A stretch of 64,000 nt of DNA from contig NC_016458.1 of assembly GCF_000226115.1 (NCBI RefSeq), forward strand, positions 1,860,001 to 1,924,000. Reading direction: 5' to 3'. Positions 1 to 9,761 of this stretch are shown here, piece after piece. This DNA comes from Thermothielavioides terrestris NRRL 8126. Taxonomy: Eukaryota; Ascomycota; Sordariomycetes; Sordariales; Chaetomiaceae. The stretch's first letter is position 1; each line of letters starts with the position of its first letter. The translations under genes and the position numbers were made by a program. The notes under the pieces were generated by a model. That model worked only from the letters and a program-made list of their open reading frames with translations. It was not told where the DNA came from and made no database searches.

Positions 1-621
1 AGACGAGCCGTGGTACGATGAGTTAGGTCACGGTGGACAGTGAGATATAAAAGATATATTCGGATTAGACTACCTATACGAATCATGATAGATAGTGAGC
101 ACTGTGAGGCCTGATGCGCAGAGTCGTCTTACCTCGGCAGGGCTGCTTTGCGGCGCTTGTTGAAGGCTGAGCAGGCACAAGTTAGTGCCTGGTTTGGAAC
201 AAACAAGCGCACACACAGTACCTACAGGTCAGCATAGTGATGGTCGCGATAATCCGCACATTGCATGTCGGTACCTGGTTAGGGAAGGAATTCATATGGC
301 CTGGCGTCAAGAGGAAGGCCTCGCCTACGGAGTAACTCAGGTCAGGAACCTATTTGATCTATGGTTCTCAGCCTTCACTGTCCGCCTACCGACGGTGACA
401 GTGTTCGGACTCCGCAACTACTGTGCTCATGCAACAGCACAGCTTGGGAATCAAACAGCCAAGAGACACCGAGGTGGGGCAACACAGGACACACAACCAG
501 CCATTCAACAGAGCCGACGCATCCAATGCACATGGCAACTACACTAAGTTGAACCAACAAACCACGAATCCGAATCCGTCTCTCAAACCGGAGCAAATAA
601 CAATCCCACTCGGCCCAGACG
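1..621. other. intergenic left edge, no gene supported
   Basis: Several short open frames overlap here on both strands, but none shows a recognisable domain, a splice-consistent continuation or sensible codon use. The window may start in the 3' flank of a gene lying outside it. A TACGGAGTA motif lies at 326-334; it is one of the intergenic copies discussed under findings. The last part is the leader of the small gene that starts at 622. Confidence 0.6.
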
Positions 622-1167
622 ATGGGCAACCTCTGCAGCACCGAGCGCGAGCGCGACGCATTCGCGCAGCCCGGCCGCCGGCTCGGCGCCGCTCCGGCAG
701 CACGCACCTCCGCCTCCGTCCCCACATCCGCCGAACAAGGACCCCGGAAAGTCGGCGGTCCCCCACAGACGCTCGGTGGTGGCGCCGGCAGCGGCGCCGG
801 CCAGGCAGCAGCAGCGCCAGGGGCGGCGGCGGCGGCGGCCGACGATGCGCAGAGGCGAGCTGCTACTGCTGCCGAGGTATGTATATTGTACTGTATCCGT
901 AACTTGCCCCAGCGCGAACCCGGTGTCCCGCCTGCTTGGTTCCAAGGAGCGAGCGCGGAATATTAAAACAACCTTTCAGGGACTGCTAACGATGTGCACC
1001 CCCCGCAGGACCGTTTTCAAAAGAGCAAGCCAAAGAAAGGCAAGCTCCAAGCCCAGCTGGACCGGCAGCGTGCCATGACAGACGCCCAGGTGCTCAGGCA
1101 GGCCGGCGAGACCGAGAGGCGGCAGAGGGAGTTGGACCAGAGCAGAAGCGTGCTCAACCATGACTAA
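622..1167 (+). CDS. small MGNLCS-type, probably N-myristoylated protein
   Basis: Two exons (622-876 and 1009-1167) join in phase 0 across a 132-nt intron with donor GTATGT, a CTAAC branch site and a CAG acceptor, giving about 137 residues. The protein begins MGNLCSTERERDAF. Gly2 with Ser6 fits the N-myristoyltransferase consensus, and Cys5 could be palmitoylated, so membrane anchoring is inferred. The middle is low-complexity Ala/Gly/Pro. The C-terminal ~50 residues are charged and probably helical (KSKPKKGKLQAQLDRQRA, then an R/Q/E-rich stretch). Small proteins starting MGNLC and ending in a basic Lys/Gln-rich helix are familiar from filamentous ascomycetes, but I know no assigned function. 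Reading through the intron instead gives a shorter frame with an unrelated tail, which supports splicing. Confidence 0.72.
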
Positions 1168-1496
1168 ATTGACTTAGAGTACGCAGTAGCAGCAGCAGCC
1201 GTTTGGGGCTTTCGGGCGTCGAGGTTCATTTGGCTTGAGCGTGTTTGGCCATTCTTGCTTTGGAAACACTGGCGCTGCGCGAAGACGCCCGCGTCATGCG
1301 TCTAAAAACCAGCAGAAAATCGAAGCCACATCTTATCGTCTCACCGCAACCCCCCAAAAAATGCAACTCAAGGACTGTCGGAGAATGAACTTGGCTGTAA
1401 CGATGTTCATGTGCTTCACCCTGATGTAACTACTCGGCCACCAGCGCGCACCTCTCCCGGCAAAACGCAAAACAAAACAATAAAACCCTAAAAGTA
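1168..1496. other. short intergenic region between convergent genes
   Basis: This is the 3' flank between the MGNLCS gene (+) and prp5 (-). I see nothing in it beyond A-rich sequence near 1470-1490 that could belong to 3' ends. Confidence 0.5.
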
Positions 1497-4400
1497 TCAG
1501 GTAATGGTATACCTGCCGCTCACCGGCGCCCGGCTCTCGGCATCCGCAGCAGCCAGCGTGCCCTCCCTAAGCAGCCGCGTGAGCTCCGCTAGCGCCCTGC
1601 TAACCACCAGTTCCGTGTCGCCCTCGATGAGAATGTACAGCTTCGGCTCGCCGCCCGGCGCAGGCTCCTTGCCGGGCGGGTAGTAGTTGCCCTTGGTCGT
1701 GATCGACGTGCCCGTGGCCTCGAGGATCTTGGCCACGTTGGTACGGTTGGTGACGGCCCACCGAGCCTTCTGGGGGAAGTCGTTGATCTCCAGCGTCGCG
1801 TGGAACGCCCCGGCGTCGGGGCCCTTGTTGTCGATCGGCTGTCCAGCACGGAGCTGACCGGCGCGCGCGAGCCGCGCGTTGATCTCGCTGATGGCGGACG
1901 CCGCCTTGTCAAGGGCGCCGCCGCCGCCCTTGCCGGTGCTCGTCGCCGCGCCAGTCTTGGCTGCGCCGTCGGCAGCGGCGGCCCTGGCCTCGGCCTCGGC
2001 CTTGGCCGCGTCACGGGAGACGATGGCCGAGGCGGCGGCTTCGATGGCCAACGTAGCCTTGTCCTTCTTGCCATCTTCCGCCGTCTCCTCCTCCTTGAAG
2101 TCATCTTCCTCGCCCTCGGCCTTGTGCGTCTTGCGCTCACGCATGCGCGCGGCCTCGCGATCCTTGTCAAGCTTCTCCAGCCCCTTGCCGCCAAACCCGC
2201 TCGCATCTTTCGCCTTCCCAGCCTTGACCTTCTCTCTCCACGCCTTGCGCATTTCGTTGAGACGCTCGGGCACGGGCTGCCCGCTCTGTTCGAGAGCCTT
2301 TGCGATGCCGACCGCACAATTCTCCTGCTCCTCTGTGATGAAGGTGACGGCAGTGCCGGTATTGCCCGCGCGCCCAGTCCGGCCGGCGCGGTGGACATAG
2401 TCTTCGAGATGGTTAGGCGCATCGTAGTTGACAACCAAGGTTAACTGCTTGACGTCCAGTCCGCGCGCCGCCACCGAGGTCGCGATGAGGATAGGACAGA
2501 CGCCCTTCTTGAAGTCCGAGATGGTGGAGTTCCGATCCTCCTGGTCCTTCCCACCGTGGATCGACATGCAGCCGTACCCGCGCCGCAGGAGCTCGCGCAG
2601 CAAATCGTCCGCCTTCTCTTGCCTTTCCACAAATATCAGGGCGCGGACATCGTCGTCGTCGGCATACAGCTCACCGAGGAGCTCGAGCAGGCGGACGAAC
2701 TTCTTGCTCTCTTCGATGATCTCAACAACCTGGGTGATCTCCGGCGCCACAACGCTGCGGCCGCCCACCGTGATCTCGACCGGCTCTCGAAGGACTTTCT
2801 TGGTGAGCGCGTCGATGATCCTGGGCATGGTGGCAGAAAACAGAATCGTCTGCCGATCAGGTCGGACGTTGTTGAAGATCTTCATCACCTGCGGCTCGAA
2901 GCCCATGTCGAACATGCGATCCGCCTCGTCGAGAACGATGTACGTGGCACGCTTGAGGTTGGTAACCCGGCCCGAGTTCGCCGCAAGGAGATCAATCATC
3001 CGTCCTGGCGTGGCGACTATGATCTCAGCGCCTCGTTTCAGTTCGGCGATCTGGTCTTTGATGGCATTCCCGCCATAGGCAGCGACCGCGCGAAGCTTCA
3101 GCGCCTTGGTGAACGGCAGCAAATCCGAGTAGATTTGGGTGCACAATTCTCTGGTCGGAGTCATGATCAGGCCAATGGGGCCGTCATCCCCGCTTACCGG
3201 GTCTTGGTCCTTAATGTGGCGGAGCATGGGAAGGACAAAGGCCATCGTCTTGCCAGAGCCCGTCTTTGCGACACCGATGACATCGCGGCCCGACATGATG
3301 ACAGGCAGCGCCTGCATTTGAATCGGCGTCGGTTTCTCGTAGCCGAGTCCTTCGATGGTATCCAAAATCGGCCGGGTGAGACCGCATTGTGACCACTTTT
3401 GGACCGGTCTGGGCACGTTTTTGCCCGAGACTTTGATGCCGTCCAATTCCAACCGCAGATCGGCCGCTTCTTCTTCGGTCATCTGGCTCAGCTCCTGCGG
3501 CTCGACCCAGAAATTCTTTCGGATCGGGTTGAGCTCGATTTTGCTGTAGTCGACAGTCGGAATGTCCTTCTTCTTCTTCTTGGCAGCCATGGCAAGAATG
3601 GAAGCCGGGTCGGCGTTGTCCGCTTCGAAACCGTAATCATCCTCGCTGAAGTATGCCTCTGGCTCGAAGCCCTTTTTCGCATTCTGCGACGGCTTGGGAG
3701 GCTTTGATCCGACGCCACCTGCCGTGCCCGTGTGTTCAAGGTCAGCCATGAACGCATCCAAGGGATCCACATCTTCTTCTTCAATGTCCGCGGTGGGAGG
3801 CACTGGCGGCATTGGCTCGTCCTTGATCTCCCCGTTCGGCGTCTCCGTGTCGACGTCCATCGCCATGCCCTCCTTTTGAATGCGCTCGTCGCGCCTCTCT
3901 TGGAGAATTCGGTGAGCCTCTGCCATATCCTCCTCATTCCGAGCCATTCGAAGATCGAGGTCTTCCTCTCCATCCTCTTCCGCGTCGCCCTCCGCAGGCG
4001 ACGTGCTGTCCGCATTCTCCGGAACGAAGTCGGGGAGCTTGACGAGCTTGCGTTTGATAATCTCCTCATCGTCCATGTCCAGTTTGCGCTTAGAGGCCGA
4101 TTTCTGGGCGTCAGCGTTTTTCTGGAACCCGAATGCACTGACAGCCCTGTTGGCCGGCAGCAGGCCGGCACCCTTGGAACTGGCCTCGGTCCTGACATCT
4201 GACGTCCTGCCTCCAGAGGCGCCCAGCTGGGCATCACCCAGCTTAGCGGGGGACTGAGATCGTGCAGCTTTGGAGTTCTTCGCGATGGCTTTTGGATCGA
4301 ACTTGCCGGCGTACGGAGCGGGGGCAGCAGCCGCAGGTGACGCCGGGGCAGGACTCGCCTGGGTAGGCAGAGGGCTCCTTAAATCCGCTGCGCCGCTGGC

Positions 4401-5195
4401 CTTCTGATCCATCTCGGCCAGGAGCTGACGAGTGCTTCCGGCAGTAACGTCGGCTTCCCTGGCTTCCTTCAAGGCGTGCTTTTCCTTCATAGCTTGGAGT
4501 TTGCGTAGTCGCTCAGCCTTCTTCTCCGCCTCGGTCTGCGCCTGGGTCTGTGTGGACTTAACTGATTGCGAGTCCTGGGTTGCGTCAGTTTCAAAGACGG
4601 GATCTCGCCGACGGGGGTGAGTGCGCACCTCGCTGTCTCTGCCCGCTACGCCGTCCGCCTTGTGAGCCCGAGAGCGACCGCCATCGCCATGCTGGGAAGC
4701 GGAATCGTGTGAGCCGTCACGACGGCTCCTTCGGTCGCGAGAGTCGTCCCGCTTATCGCGGTAGTCTCGGCTGGCATCGCCACCCCGTGGACCCCGGCGA
4801 TCCGGCGATCGCGGCCTGTCCGGGCCACGGTCGCGTGACCGACGACGGTCACGAGCGGTCCCTCCATCGCGTCGTGAGCCTCGATAGTAGTCATCATCTC
4901 GGCGATCTAGGGAACGGTCCCTCCAGCGGTATGAGTCGCGGTCCCGGTCCCGATCCCGCTCCCGGCCATAATCACGTTCGCGATCGCGGTACCGGCGCTG
5001 TGAGGGGAGCGTGTCAGAAAACCAGGCGATGGCATAGCGAGATGTTCGATGGCCACTCACATCAGGGCTGCGAGAGCGCCGGCGGTAGTCGCGGTCGCGG
5101 TCGCGGTCGCGGTCGCGCCGCTCATCATCTTTCCGTCTTCGCGCAGCATGACTTCCTGCAGGAGATGGTGAGCGCGAGTCTCTGGGCCGAGCCAT
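1497..5195 (-). CDS. prp5: Prp5-type DEAD-box pre-mRNA splicing helicase
   Basis: Nuclear ATP-dependent RNA helicase of the Prp5/DDX46 family, which acts on U2 snRNP during branch-site recognition and prespliceosome formation. The N-terminus is rich in RD, RE and RS repeats, then comes the family's conserved acidic DPLDAFM block. The RecA core follows with motif I AKTGSGKT (about residue 620), PTRELC, motif [14 protein letters not shown], motif III SAT and motif [12 protein letters not shown], then a long Lys/Glu-rich tail and a folded C-terminus. The open frame is uninterrupted (1232 codons). However, 4998-5060 is a perfect 63-nt intron (donor GTGAGT, CTGAC branch, CAG acceptor) that contains no stop and is a multiple of three. 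Spliced exons 5061-5195 and 1497-4997 give 1211 residues; retention adds 21. Start chosen at the first ATG, followed by an SR-like sequence. Confidence 0.96.
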   Translation of the reverse strand: MARPRDSRSPSPAGSHAARRRKDDERRDRDRDRDRDYRRRSRSPDVSGHRTSRYAIAWFSDTLPSQRRYRDRERDYGRERDRDRDRDSYRWRDRSLDRRDDDYYRGSRRDGGTARDRRRSRDRGPDRPRSPDRRGPRGGDASRDYRDKRDDSRDRRSRRDGSHDSASQHGDGGRSRAHKADGVAGRDSEVRTHPRRRDPVFETDATQDSQSVKSTQTQAQTEAEKKAERLRKLQAMKEKHALKEAREADVTAGSTRQLLAEMDQKASGAADLRSPLPTQASPAPASPAAAAPAPYAGKFDPKAIAKNSKAARSQSPAKLGDAQLGASGGRTSDVRTEASSKGAGLLPANRAVSAFGFQKNADAQKSASKRKLDMDDEEIIKRKLVKLPDFVPENADSTSPAEGDAEEDGEEDLDLRMARNEEDMAEAHRILQERRDERIQKEGMAMDVDTETPNGEIKDEPMPPVPPTADIEEEDVDPLDAFMADLEHTGTAGGVGSKPPKPSQNAKKGFEPEAYFSEDDYGFEADNADPASILAMAAKKKKKDIPTVDYSKIELNPIRKNFWVEPQELSQMTEEEAADLRLELDGIKVSGKNVPRPVQKWSQCGLTRPILDTIEGLGYEKPTPIQMQALPVIMSGRDVIGVAKTGSGKTMAFVLPMLRHIKDQDPVSGDDGPIGLIMTPTRELCTQIYSDLLPFTKALKLRAVAAYGGNAIKDQIAELKRGAEIIVATPGRMIDLLAANSGRVTNLKRATYIVLDEADRMFDMGFEPQVMKIFNNVRPDRQTILFSATMPRIIDALTKKVLREPVEITVGGRSVVAPEITQVVEIIEESKKFVRLLELLGELYADDDDVRALIFVERQEKADDLLRELLRRGYGCMSIHGGKDQEDRNSTISDFKKGVCPILIATSVAARGLDVKQLTLVVNYDAPNHLEDYVHRAGRTGRAGNTGTAVTFITEEQENCAVGIAKALEQSGQPVPERLNEMRKAWREKVKAGKAKDASGFGGKGLEKLDKDREAARMRERKTHKAEGEEDDFKEEETAEDGKKDKATLAIEAAASAIVSRDAAKAEAEARAAAADGAAKTGAATSTGKGGGGALDKAASAISEINARLARAGQLRAGQPIDNKGPDAGAFHATLEINDFPQKARWAVTNRTNVAKILEATGTSITTKGNYYPPGKEPAPGGEPKLYILIEGDTELVVSRALAELTRLLREGTLAAADAESRAPVSGRYTIT
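4998..5060 (-). other. 63-nt stop-free intron inside prp5
   Basis: On the minus strand it begins GTGAGT, has TTCTGACAC 12-20 nt before the end and terminates TCACAG. Its translation ([14 protein letters not shown]...) interrupts otherwise continuous RS/RD repeats, which is what marks it as non-coding. Confidence 0.85.
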
Positions 5196-6180
5196 TTCTG
5201 GTTCAGTGACGGTGGCTCAGCGGATGTCACTGGTGGTGAGGAGTACTTTTGAGAGCGGCCGACACTGGTTAGTCCACGAGACGGATGTCCTGCATGCTGT
5301 TCCACGACGGGCCAAGGCGAAGACGATGGTTGTCTGGGGAAGAGCCGCAAGTCACTCCTGCCGAGAATCTTGCGGGTCAGAGATTGTGGAGACACATGGC
5401 GTGGTGCGAGGAAAACTGGTCCAAGCGCTCGTCAGGCAAGCATCGACTCGCAGGACGGAAACGGAAAAACCCACGCACTGTGCAGGCTGAGCTTAACGGT
5501 ACTGTGTATTCTGTTTTGTACGGAATCTGTTCTCGAGGGATGTCATCCGTACAGTACCCTGTATGTGCTTCACGGTACGGCTAGGTAGACCTTACTATGG
5601 CACTTCAAGCCTTGCAAACTGCAAACGATAGAAGACCTGGGGGCGGCCTTGGTAGCGCATAGAGTGCCCGAAAGTCGCATTTAGGAAATCACAGACCTCT
5701 GGAAGACGACCGTTTTCCTTACGCTAAAGAAAGGAGATTGGATCTCAACAGATACTGCAGGACCTCCATGTGTATCTGGAGCTCAGGTACTGCAACAGTA
5801 TCGGGCAATCAACTCGCGGCATCGGTCGCCCACAACCCTCCATACCTGAGTCAACAATTAAGTTCAGGTACCTTACCTTAGCGTCATCTAGCGTTAGGTA
5901 AGGTAGTTACCTTACCTTACTCCATACACTAGCTCCAGAAAGGGAAACTGGGGAGGCTGGAGCTGTTTGAGCAAAACAGGGAGCTGCTCTTGCACGCGAC
6001 CGTGAGAGCAACCGCATAAAATTGCCCTTTCCTGCTGTCAATTGCTGGAACTATATGCATTCCATCGGAGCAGCAGCACTGTCGCGCCGGCCCGCTCGAC
6101 ACGCCTGCAACCGCAAAACGCGATAAGACGACACCAGATCATTGAGCTTCACCATCGCAACCGCCCACCGCGTCGCCATC
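5196..6180. promoter_or_regulatory. divergent intergenic region between prp5 and the mtHMG gene
   Basis: About 985 bp separates two start codons that face away from each other, so both promoters should lie here. No gene is supported. Notable content: GTACAGTAC-type palindromes near 5550, and a CCTTACCTTA direct and inverted repeat at 5866-5920 (listed separately). No reliable TATA box can be assigned. Confidence 0.6.
5866..5920. repeat. imperfect inverted plus direct repeat of TACCTTACCTTA
   Basis: TACCTTACCTTA occurs at 5869-5880. A near-reverse complement (GTTAGGTAAGGTA) occurs at 5893-5905, separated by a short spacer. A third copy, TTACCTTACCTTAC, follows at 5907-5920. The first two can pair as a small stem-loop. 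Function is unknown; the site sits in a divergent promoter region. Confidence 0.6.
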
Positions 6181-7265
6181 ATGTGGTCATCAATCGGGCG
6201 TGCAACTGTGCGGCAGGTCCGCGTGGCTCGGCTCCCGATCCGCAGCGCGAGTCGTCTTGCCGTGCAGCTAGCTCCTCGGCGCGCCACGCCCAGCATCCCA
6301 AGCGGCATCCGCGTCGCCGCCGTTTTCGCAAGGGGTTTCGCCCAGCGCAGCCGCCCGAAGCAGACATCGACGTCAGAAGCGCCCAAGACCAAGAAAGCCG
6401 CTGCGGCGAAGAAGAAGACCGGCAAGCCAAAAGCCCGGACCGCCGCGAAGAAGGCAGCGAGCAGGCCGAAGAAGGAGTTGACGGAAGAAGAGAAGGCCAA
6501 GCTTGCAGAGCGGGAGAAAAGGCGCGAGCTTGATGCCTTGAAGAAGAAGGCGCTGCTGAAGGAACAGCCGGCGCCGCTGCCCACCGCGCCATGGGTTCTG
6601 TTCGTTTCCACGCGGATGAAGGAGTTGACGAGCCAGACACCGGGTGCGCAGGTTGTATTTTCGGACCTCATGCCGAAGGTCGCCGCGGAGTACAAGGCCC
6701 TGCCGCCCGCCGAGCTAGAGGTACGCCGGACGCGAACTCTCTGTGCCACGCGATCGAATTGCGCAATCCAGAACTGACAACCTCTCTATAGAAGCTGAAG
6801 GCCACGGCGAGCCAGAACAAGATCGCCAATGAGATTGCCAAAAAGAACTTCATCGAGAGCCGCCCCGTGCACGAGATCCGCGCGGCTAACCTGGCCCGCA
6901 AAGCGCTGCGGCGGAAGTTTGGCGTCCAAAGGGTCGGCACCCTCTCGGACCCCCGGTTCCCCAAACAGACCGTGGGCCCCTACTTCGCGTATCTCAAATC
7001 GCGTCTTCACGCTGCAGACCTAGCAGGCCTCGACCACAGCGCCAAGACGGCCAGGCTCGCCAGCGAGTGGAAGAACCTCGGCGAGGAAGAGCGCAAGGTA
7101 TGTCTGGTCAATCCAGCCGGAGGGCGTCCTCCCGCGTCCTCCGTTGCCTACGTGCTTTGGATGCTAATTATCCGCCTGCTCCAGCCCTTCATCGAGATGT
7201 CGGCAACCGATTCTCTCCGATACCAGAGGGAGATAGAAGCATACCGGAAAGAAGCCGGTCTGTAG
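6181..7265 (+). CDS. mitochondrial HMG-box protein (two HMG boxes)
   Basis: Three exons (6181-6720, 6792-7097, 7185-7265) join in phase 0 across introns of 71 and 87 nt, giving 308 residues. The N-terminus is Arg/Ser/Ala-rich without acidic residues for about 60 residues (ending near VFARGFAQR), a typical mitochondrial presequence. A Lys/Ala-rich linker follows, then HMG box 1 (about 133-195, starting PTAPWVLFVSTRM) and HMG box 2 (about 239-305, QTVGPYFAYLKSRL to EIEAYRK). This architecture matches fungal mitochondrial HMG-box nucleoid proteins such as Podospora mtHMG1, relatives of Abf2/TFAM that package mtDNA. The open frame extends upstream without an ATG; the ATG at 6181 is the first in frame and starts the targeting sequence. 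Function is inferred from architecture. Confidence 0.87.
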
Positions 7266-7798
7266 GAGAACCCCCGCGCTTCTCAACGTTGAGTGAAATG
7301 GCGCTCTCGACTGTCTGTGCACTGCGAGGATCCGTATCCGACGGGAGTTTGAGGCTTCTCTAGTCCCTGCAGGCTTACAGGGGTGGCCTGGCTGGCTTTG
7401 TGTACAATACAGATATCAAACGTGTTCTGCTGCTGGTTGCAGGGATACCGGGAAAGGGAATGGTGCTTCGGTCTCTTTGTGCTTTCATAGTCGATGCCGA
7501 TATTAAAAATGGGGTAAATCCCCAGATTGCTTCACCTCACACCTGTCCTGCTGACTGCAAGCTTTCAGCGTCACGGCGTTCTCTGCAGCGATCTCTTATC
7601 TGTCAACCTATCCAAACATGTAATGTCGCCTAAGCCCAAGAATATCCCTCCCAACTCCATGAAATGCTGTCACGGGGTATCGATCATCTGCGTAGGCCCC
7701 ACGCTCACTTAACGCCCCCGAAACACCAAACCTCAGAACGGTCAGAGAACAAGTCGACGGTAGATCGTTTCTCCGTCTCGGCCATGGGATCCACGCGG
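7266..7798. other. intergenic region between convergent genes
   Basis: About 530 bp between the stop codons of the mtHMG gene and the minus-strand gene downstream. It holds presumed 3' UTRs only; no coding, RNA gene or repeat is seen. Confidence 0.55.
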
Positions 7799-9109
7799 TC
7801 ATGCGGGCGCCTGCTTCGCGCCCATCACGACGACCGGTGCTCCGTCTGCCGCAATCCAGGATGTGCCCGTGTACAGGACCCGCCGCTTGCTCATCAGGTA
7901 GAGCACGAGGTACATGTGCCCGACGACGCATCCCCAGCAGTACAGCCGGATCCACGAGAAGGCGGCGTCCCGCTTGCACGTCGTGCCCCAGCCGGCGGCG
8001 CCGCTGCCCAGGTACTTGGCCAGGTACTCCCACGCGGACCGCTTCAGGTCGGGGTCCCACGTGGTGCAGTCGACCAGCCAGTAGCCTCTCTCGAAGGGGC
8101 GCAGCTCGCGGGTCTGGGATTCGGGCCTGAACCGCTTTTCCAGGTCCAGGTTGCGGGCGAGGCTGGCGAGGACGTCGGTGATCATGTCTTCCGGCCGTAA
8201 CTCCCTCTTCTCCGTCGGGGGCGGCGGGGAAAGGATTTCGAGTTTGTCGTATGTTGAAGTCTGGTGATGGGCCGGGAGGATGCCGGCTCTCCGGATCCGA
8301 GGGCCAAGGTCGCTTGCGCTTCTAATCATGGGCTTCTCGCAAGGCGGGTCTCGAGATGTCCGGGGCCGTTTGGCCAGAGGCGGCTCCGATTCGGCACGAA
8401 AGGAGGAGGTCGGTCGAGCTTGTCGGCCGTGGCAGGAGGAGGATGGGCCCCGTGGTTCCTCCGTAACAGCAGATCGTGCGGAGGCCACGGGCGATTTGCG
8501 TGATTTGCCCGGCCTGGGCGAGTCTGTGGTGCCGGCACTTCCATCCTTGACCTCGCTTGGCTGCTTGTTTGCAGCGTCGTCGTCCTCCTGCCTCGGGAAT
8601 TCCTCATGCGAATTTGGTAGAGCAGGAGGGGGAGTCTGTCTACCCTGGGGAACTGGCGAGCTGATTGGCTGGCTGCTATCCAAAGTGGTGGATGCATAGT
8701 GCTCCAAGAGTCTCGTCGGCGTACAGTACTGAGGATAGACCAAGTCGTTATCCGGCATCGAGTCTTGGATAACGCTCGGAGGAGCCCGCCATGACAGCTG
8801 GGATTCGGGGATGCAACCCCCTGCGGCCTGTGGAGGCAAAGGGGAACTGAGATTGTTGGCAACACTCCGGAATGACAGGAGCGGTGACTGAATCGAGGAC
8901 TGCGGCCGGGGCAGCTCATCCTCAGGCTGTGACTCCTCCGTGCAGTCGATGTCCTCCCCGGTGCCCATCTGCGCATGGGTCACAACCGCTGTTTTTGTCC
9001 GTGGCTCAAAGGCCAGATACGCAGCTGCCAGAGTTCTGTACTTTGCGTCATCAGCAGCCATGGCCGGTGCAGCGATGTGCACGAGAATCTCCATTTCCGG
9101 CCTGTCCAT
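7799..9109 (-). CDS. uncharacterised protein with Trp/Tyr-rich C-terminal domain
   Basis: Single-exon frame of 436 codons. I do not recognise the function. Three parts are visible. The N-terminus (about 1-45) looks folded (MEILVHIAAPAMAADDAKY, LAAAYLAFEP). The central ~250 residues are disordered and rich in Ser, Pro and Arg. The C-terminal ~130 residues are compact and aromatic (GYWLVDCTTW, AWEYLAKYLGSG, GWGTTCKRD, WIRLYCWGCVVGHMYLVLYLMS). The conserved-looking ends around a variable middle suggest a real fungal family, perhaps membrane-associated through the hydrophobic C-terminal stretch. Start taken at 9109; a second ATG five codons later is equally possible. It is divergent from the erg26-like gene. 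Confidence 0.83.
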   Translation of the reverse strand: MDRPEMEILVHIAAPAMAADDAKYRTLAAAYLAFEPRTKTAVVTHAQMGTGEDIDCTEESQPEDELPRPQSSIQSPLLSFRSVANNLSSPLPPQAAGGCIPESQLSWRAPPSVIQDSMPDNDLVYPQYCTPTRLLEHYASTTLDSSQPISSPVPQGRQTPPPALPNSHEEFPRQEDDDAANKQPSEVKDGSAGTTDSPRPGKSRKSPVASARSAVTEEPRGPSSSCHGRQARPTSSFRAESEPPLAKRPRTSRDPPCEKPMIRSASDLGPRIRRAGILPAHHQTSTYDKLEILSPPPPTEKRELRPEDMITDVLASLARNLDLEKRFRPESQTRELRPFERGYWLVDCTTWDPDLKRSAWEYLAKYLGSGAAGWGTTCKRDAAFSWIRLYCWGCVVGHMYLVLYLMSKRRVLYTGTSWIAADGAPVVVMGAKQAPA

Positions 9110-9761
9110 TGCGGCCGGTCAATAAGAATGAGCAGGTTCAAAAGTGCAGCTTGAAGGCTTAACGGCAAGACATGAGTAGAAGAATGAAAATGAAGCGCGA
9201 AATGCGATGCTGGTTCATAGTGCAAAGGGTGAGTGCCAGACAATGTCGGTTCAACGTCAACAGCCCAGATTAGTGTATTCCGTATATAAGGGAGGTACGA
9301 ATAGGCGGGTTGTGCTGGGCAGGCGGAAACAGCAAGCGGACTCAAACGGTCAGCCGAGAAACTGAGGCCGCCTGGTCAGCCTCTGTCATGTATAGTAGGC
9401 GAGTTCCTTGGGATGGTATTTCCAAGGTTGCGCTCTCGTCGAGGGGATGGCTACCTTAGGTGTCGGCTGCCTTGCCCCGGTGGAAAGCAGCATGGGCGCA
9501 CAGAGGCACAGTAATTCGTACTGTACTGTACAGTACCTGGACCGCATCAGTGGGAACCAATGGCGTCCCTTGCCGCCCCGTAATTCCGGCTGAATGGGTG
9601 CAGAGAGCAACGGCTCCGTCTCTGCGCGTCCGAAGCCCCGATTTCAAGGCCGATGGAAAGGAGACGCCGAAGCTGGACACAGGAGCGACGTCCACCACCA
9701 TCGACCACTGCCAATTGATCCCCAGGATTGCCGGCAGGAGCAGCAGCGCCGCATTGCAACC
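9110..9761. promoter_or_regulatory. divergent promoter region upstream of the erg26-like gene
   Basis: About 650 bp separates two outward-facing start codons. It contains TATTCCGTA at 9276-9284, directly followed by a TATATAAG stretch (9284-9290) that could act as a TATA element, and a CGTACTGTACTGTACAGTACC palindromic run near 9519-9537. No gene is supported; an open frame running into erg26 from 9594 is judged to be leader. Confidence 0.55.

Noticed and set aside
9594..9761. Upstream ATG that would extend Erg26 by 56 residues
   Set aside because: The extension is low-complexity and polar, while the ATG at 9762 gives the usual family length and puts the first beta strand at the expected distance.
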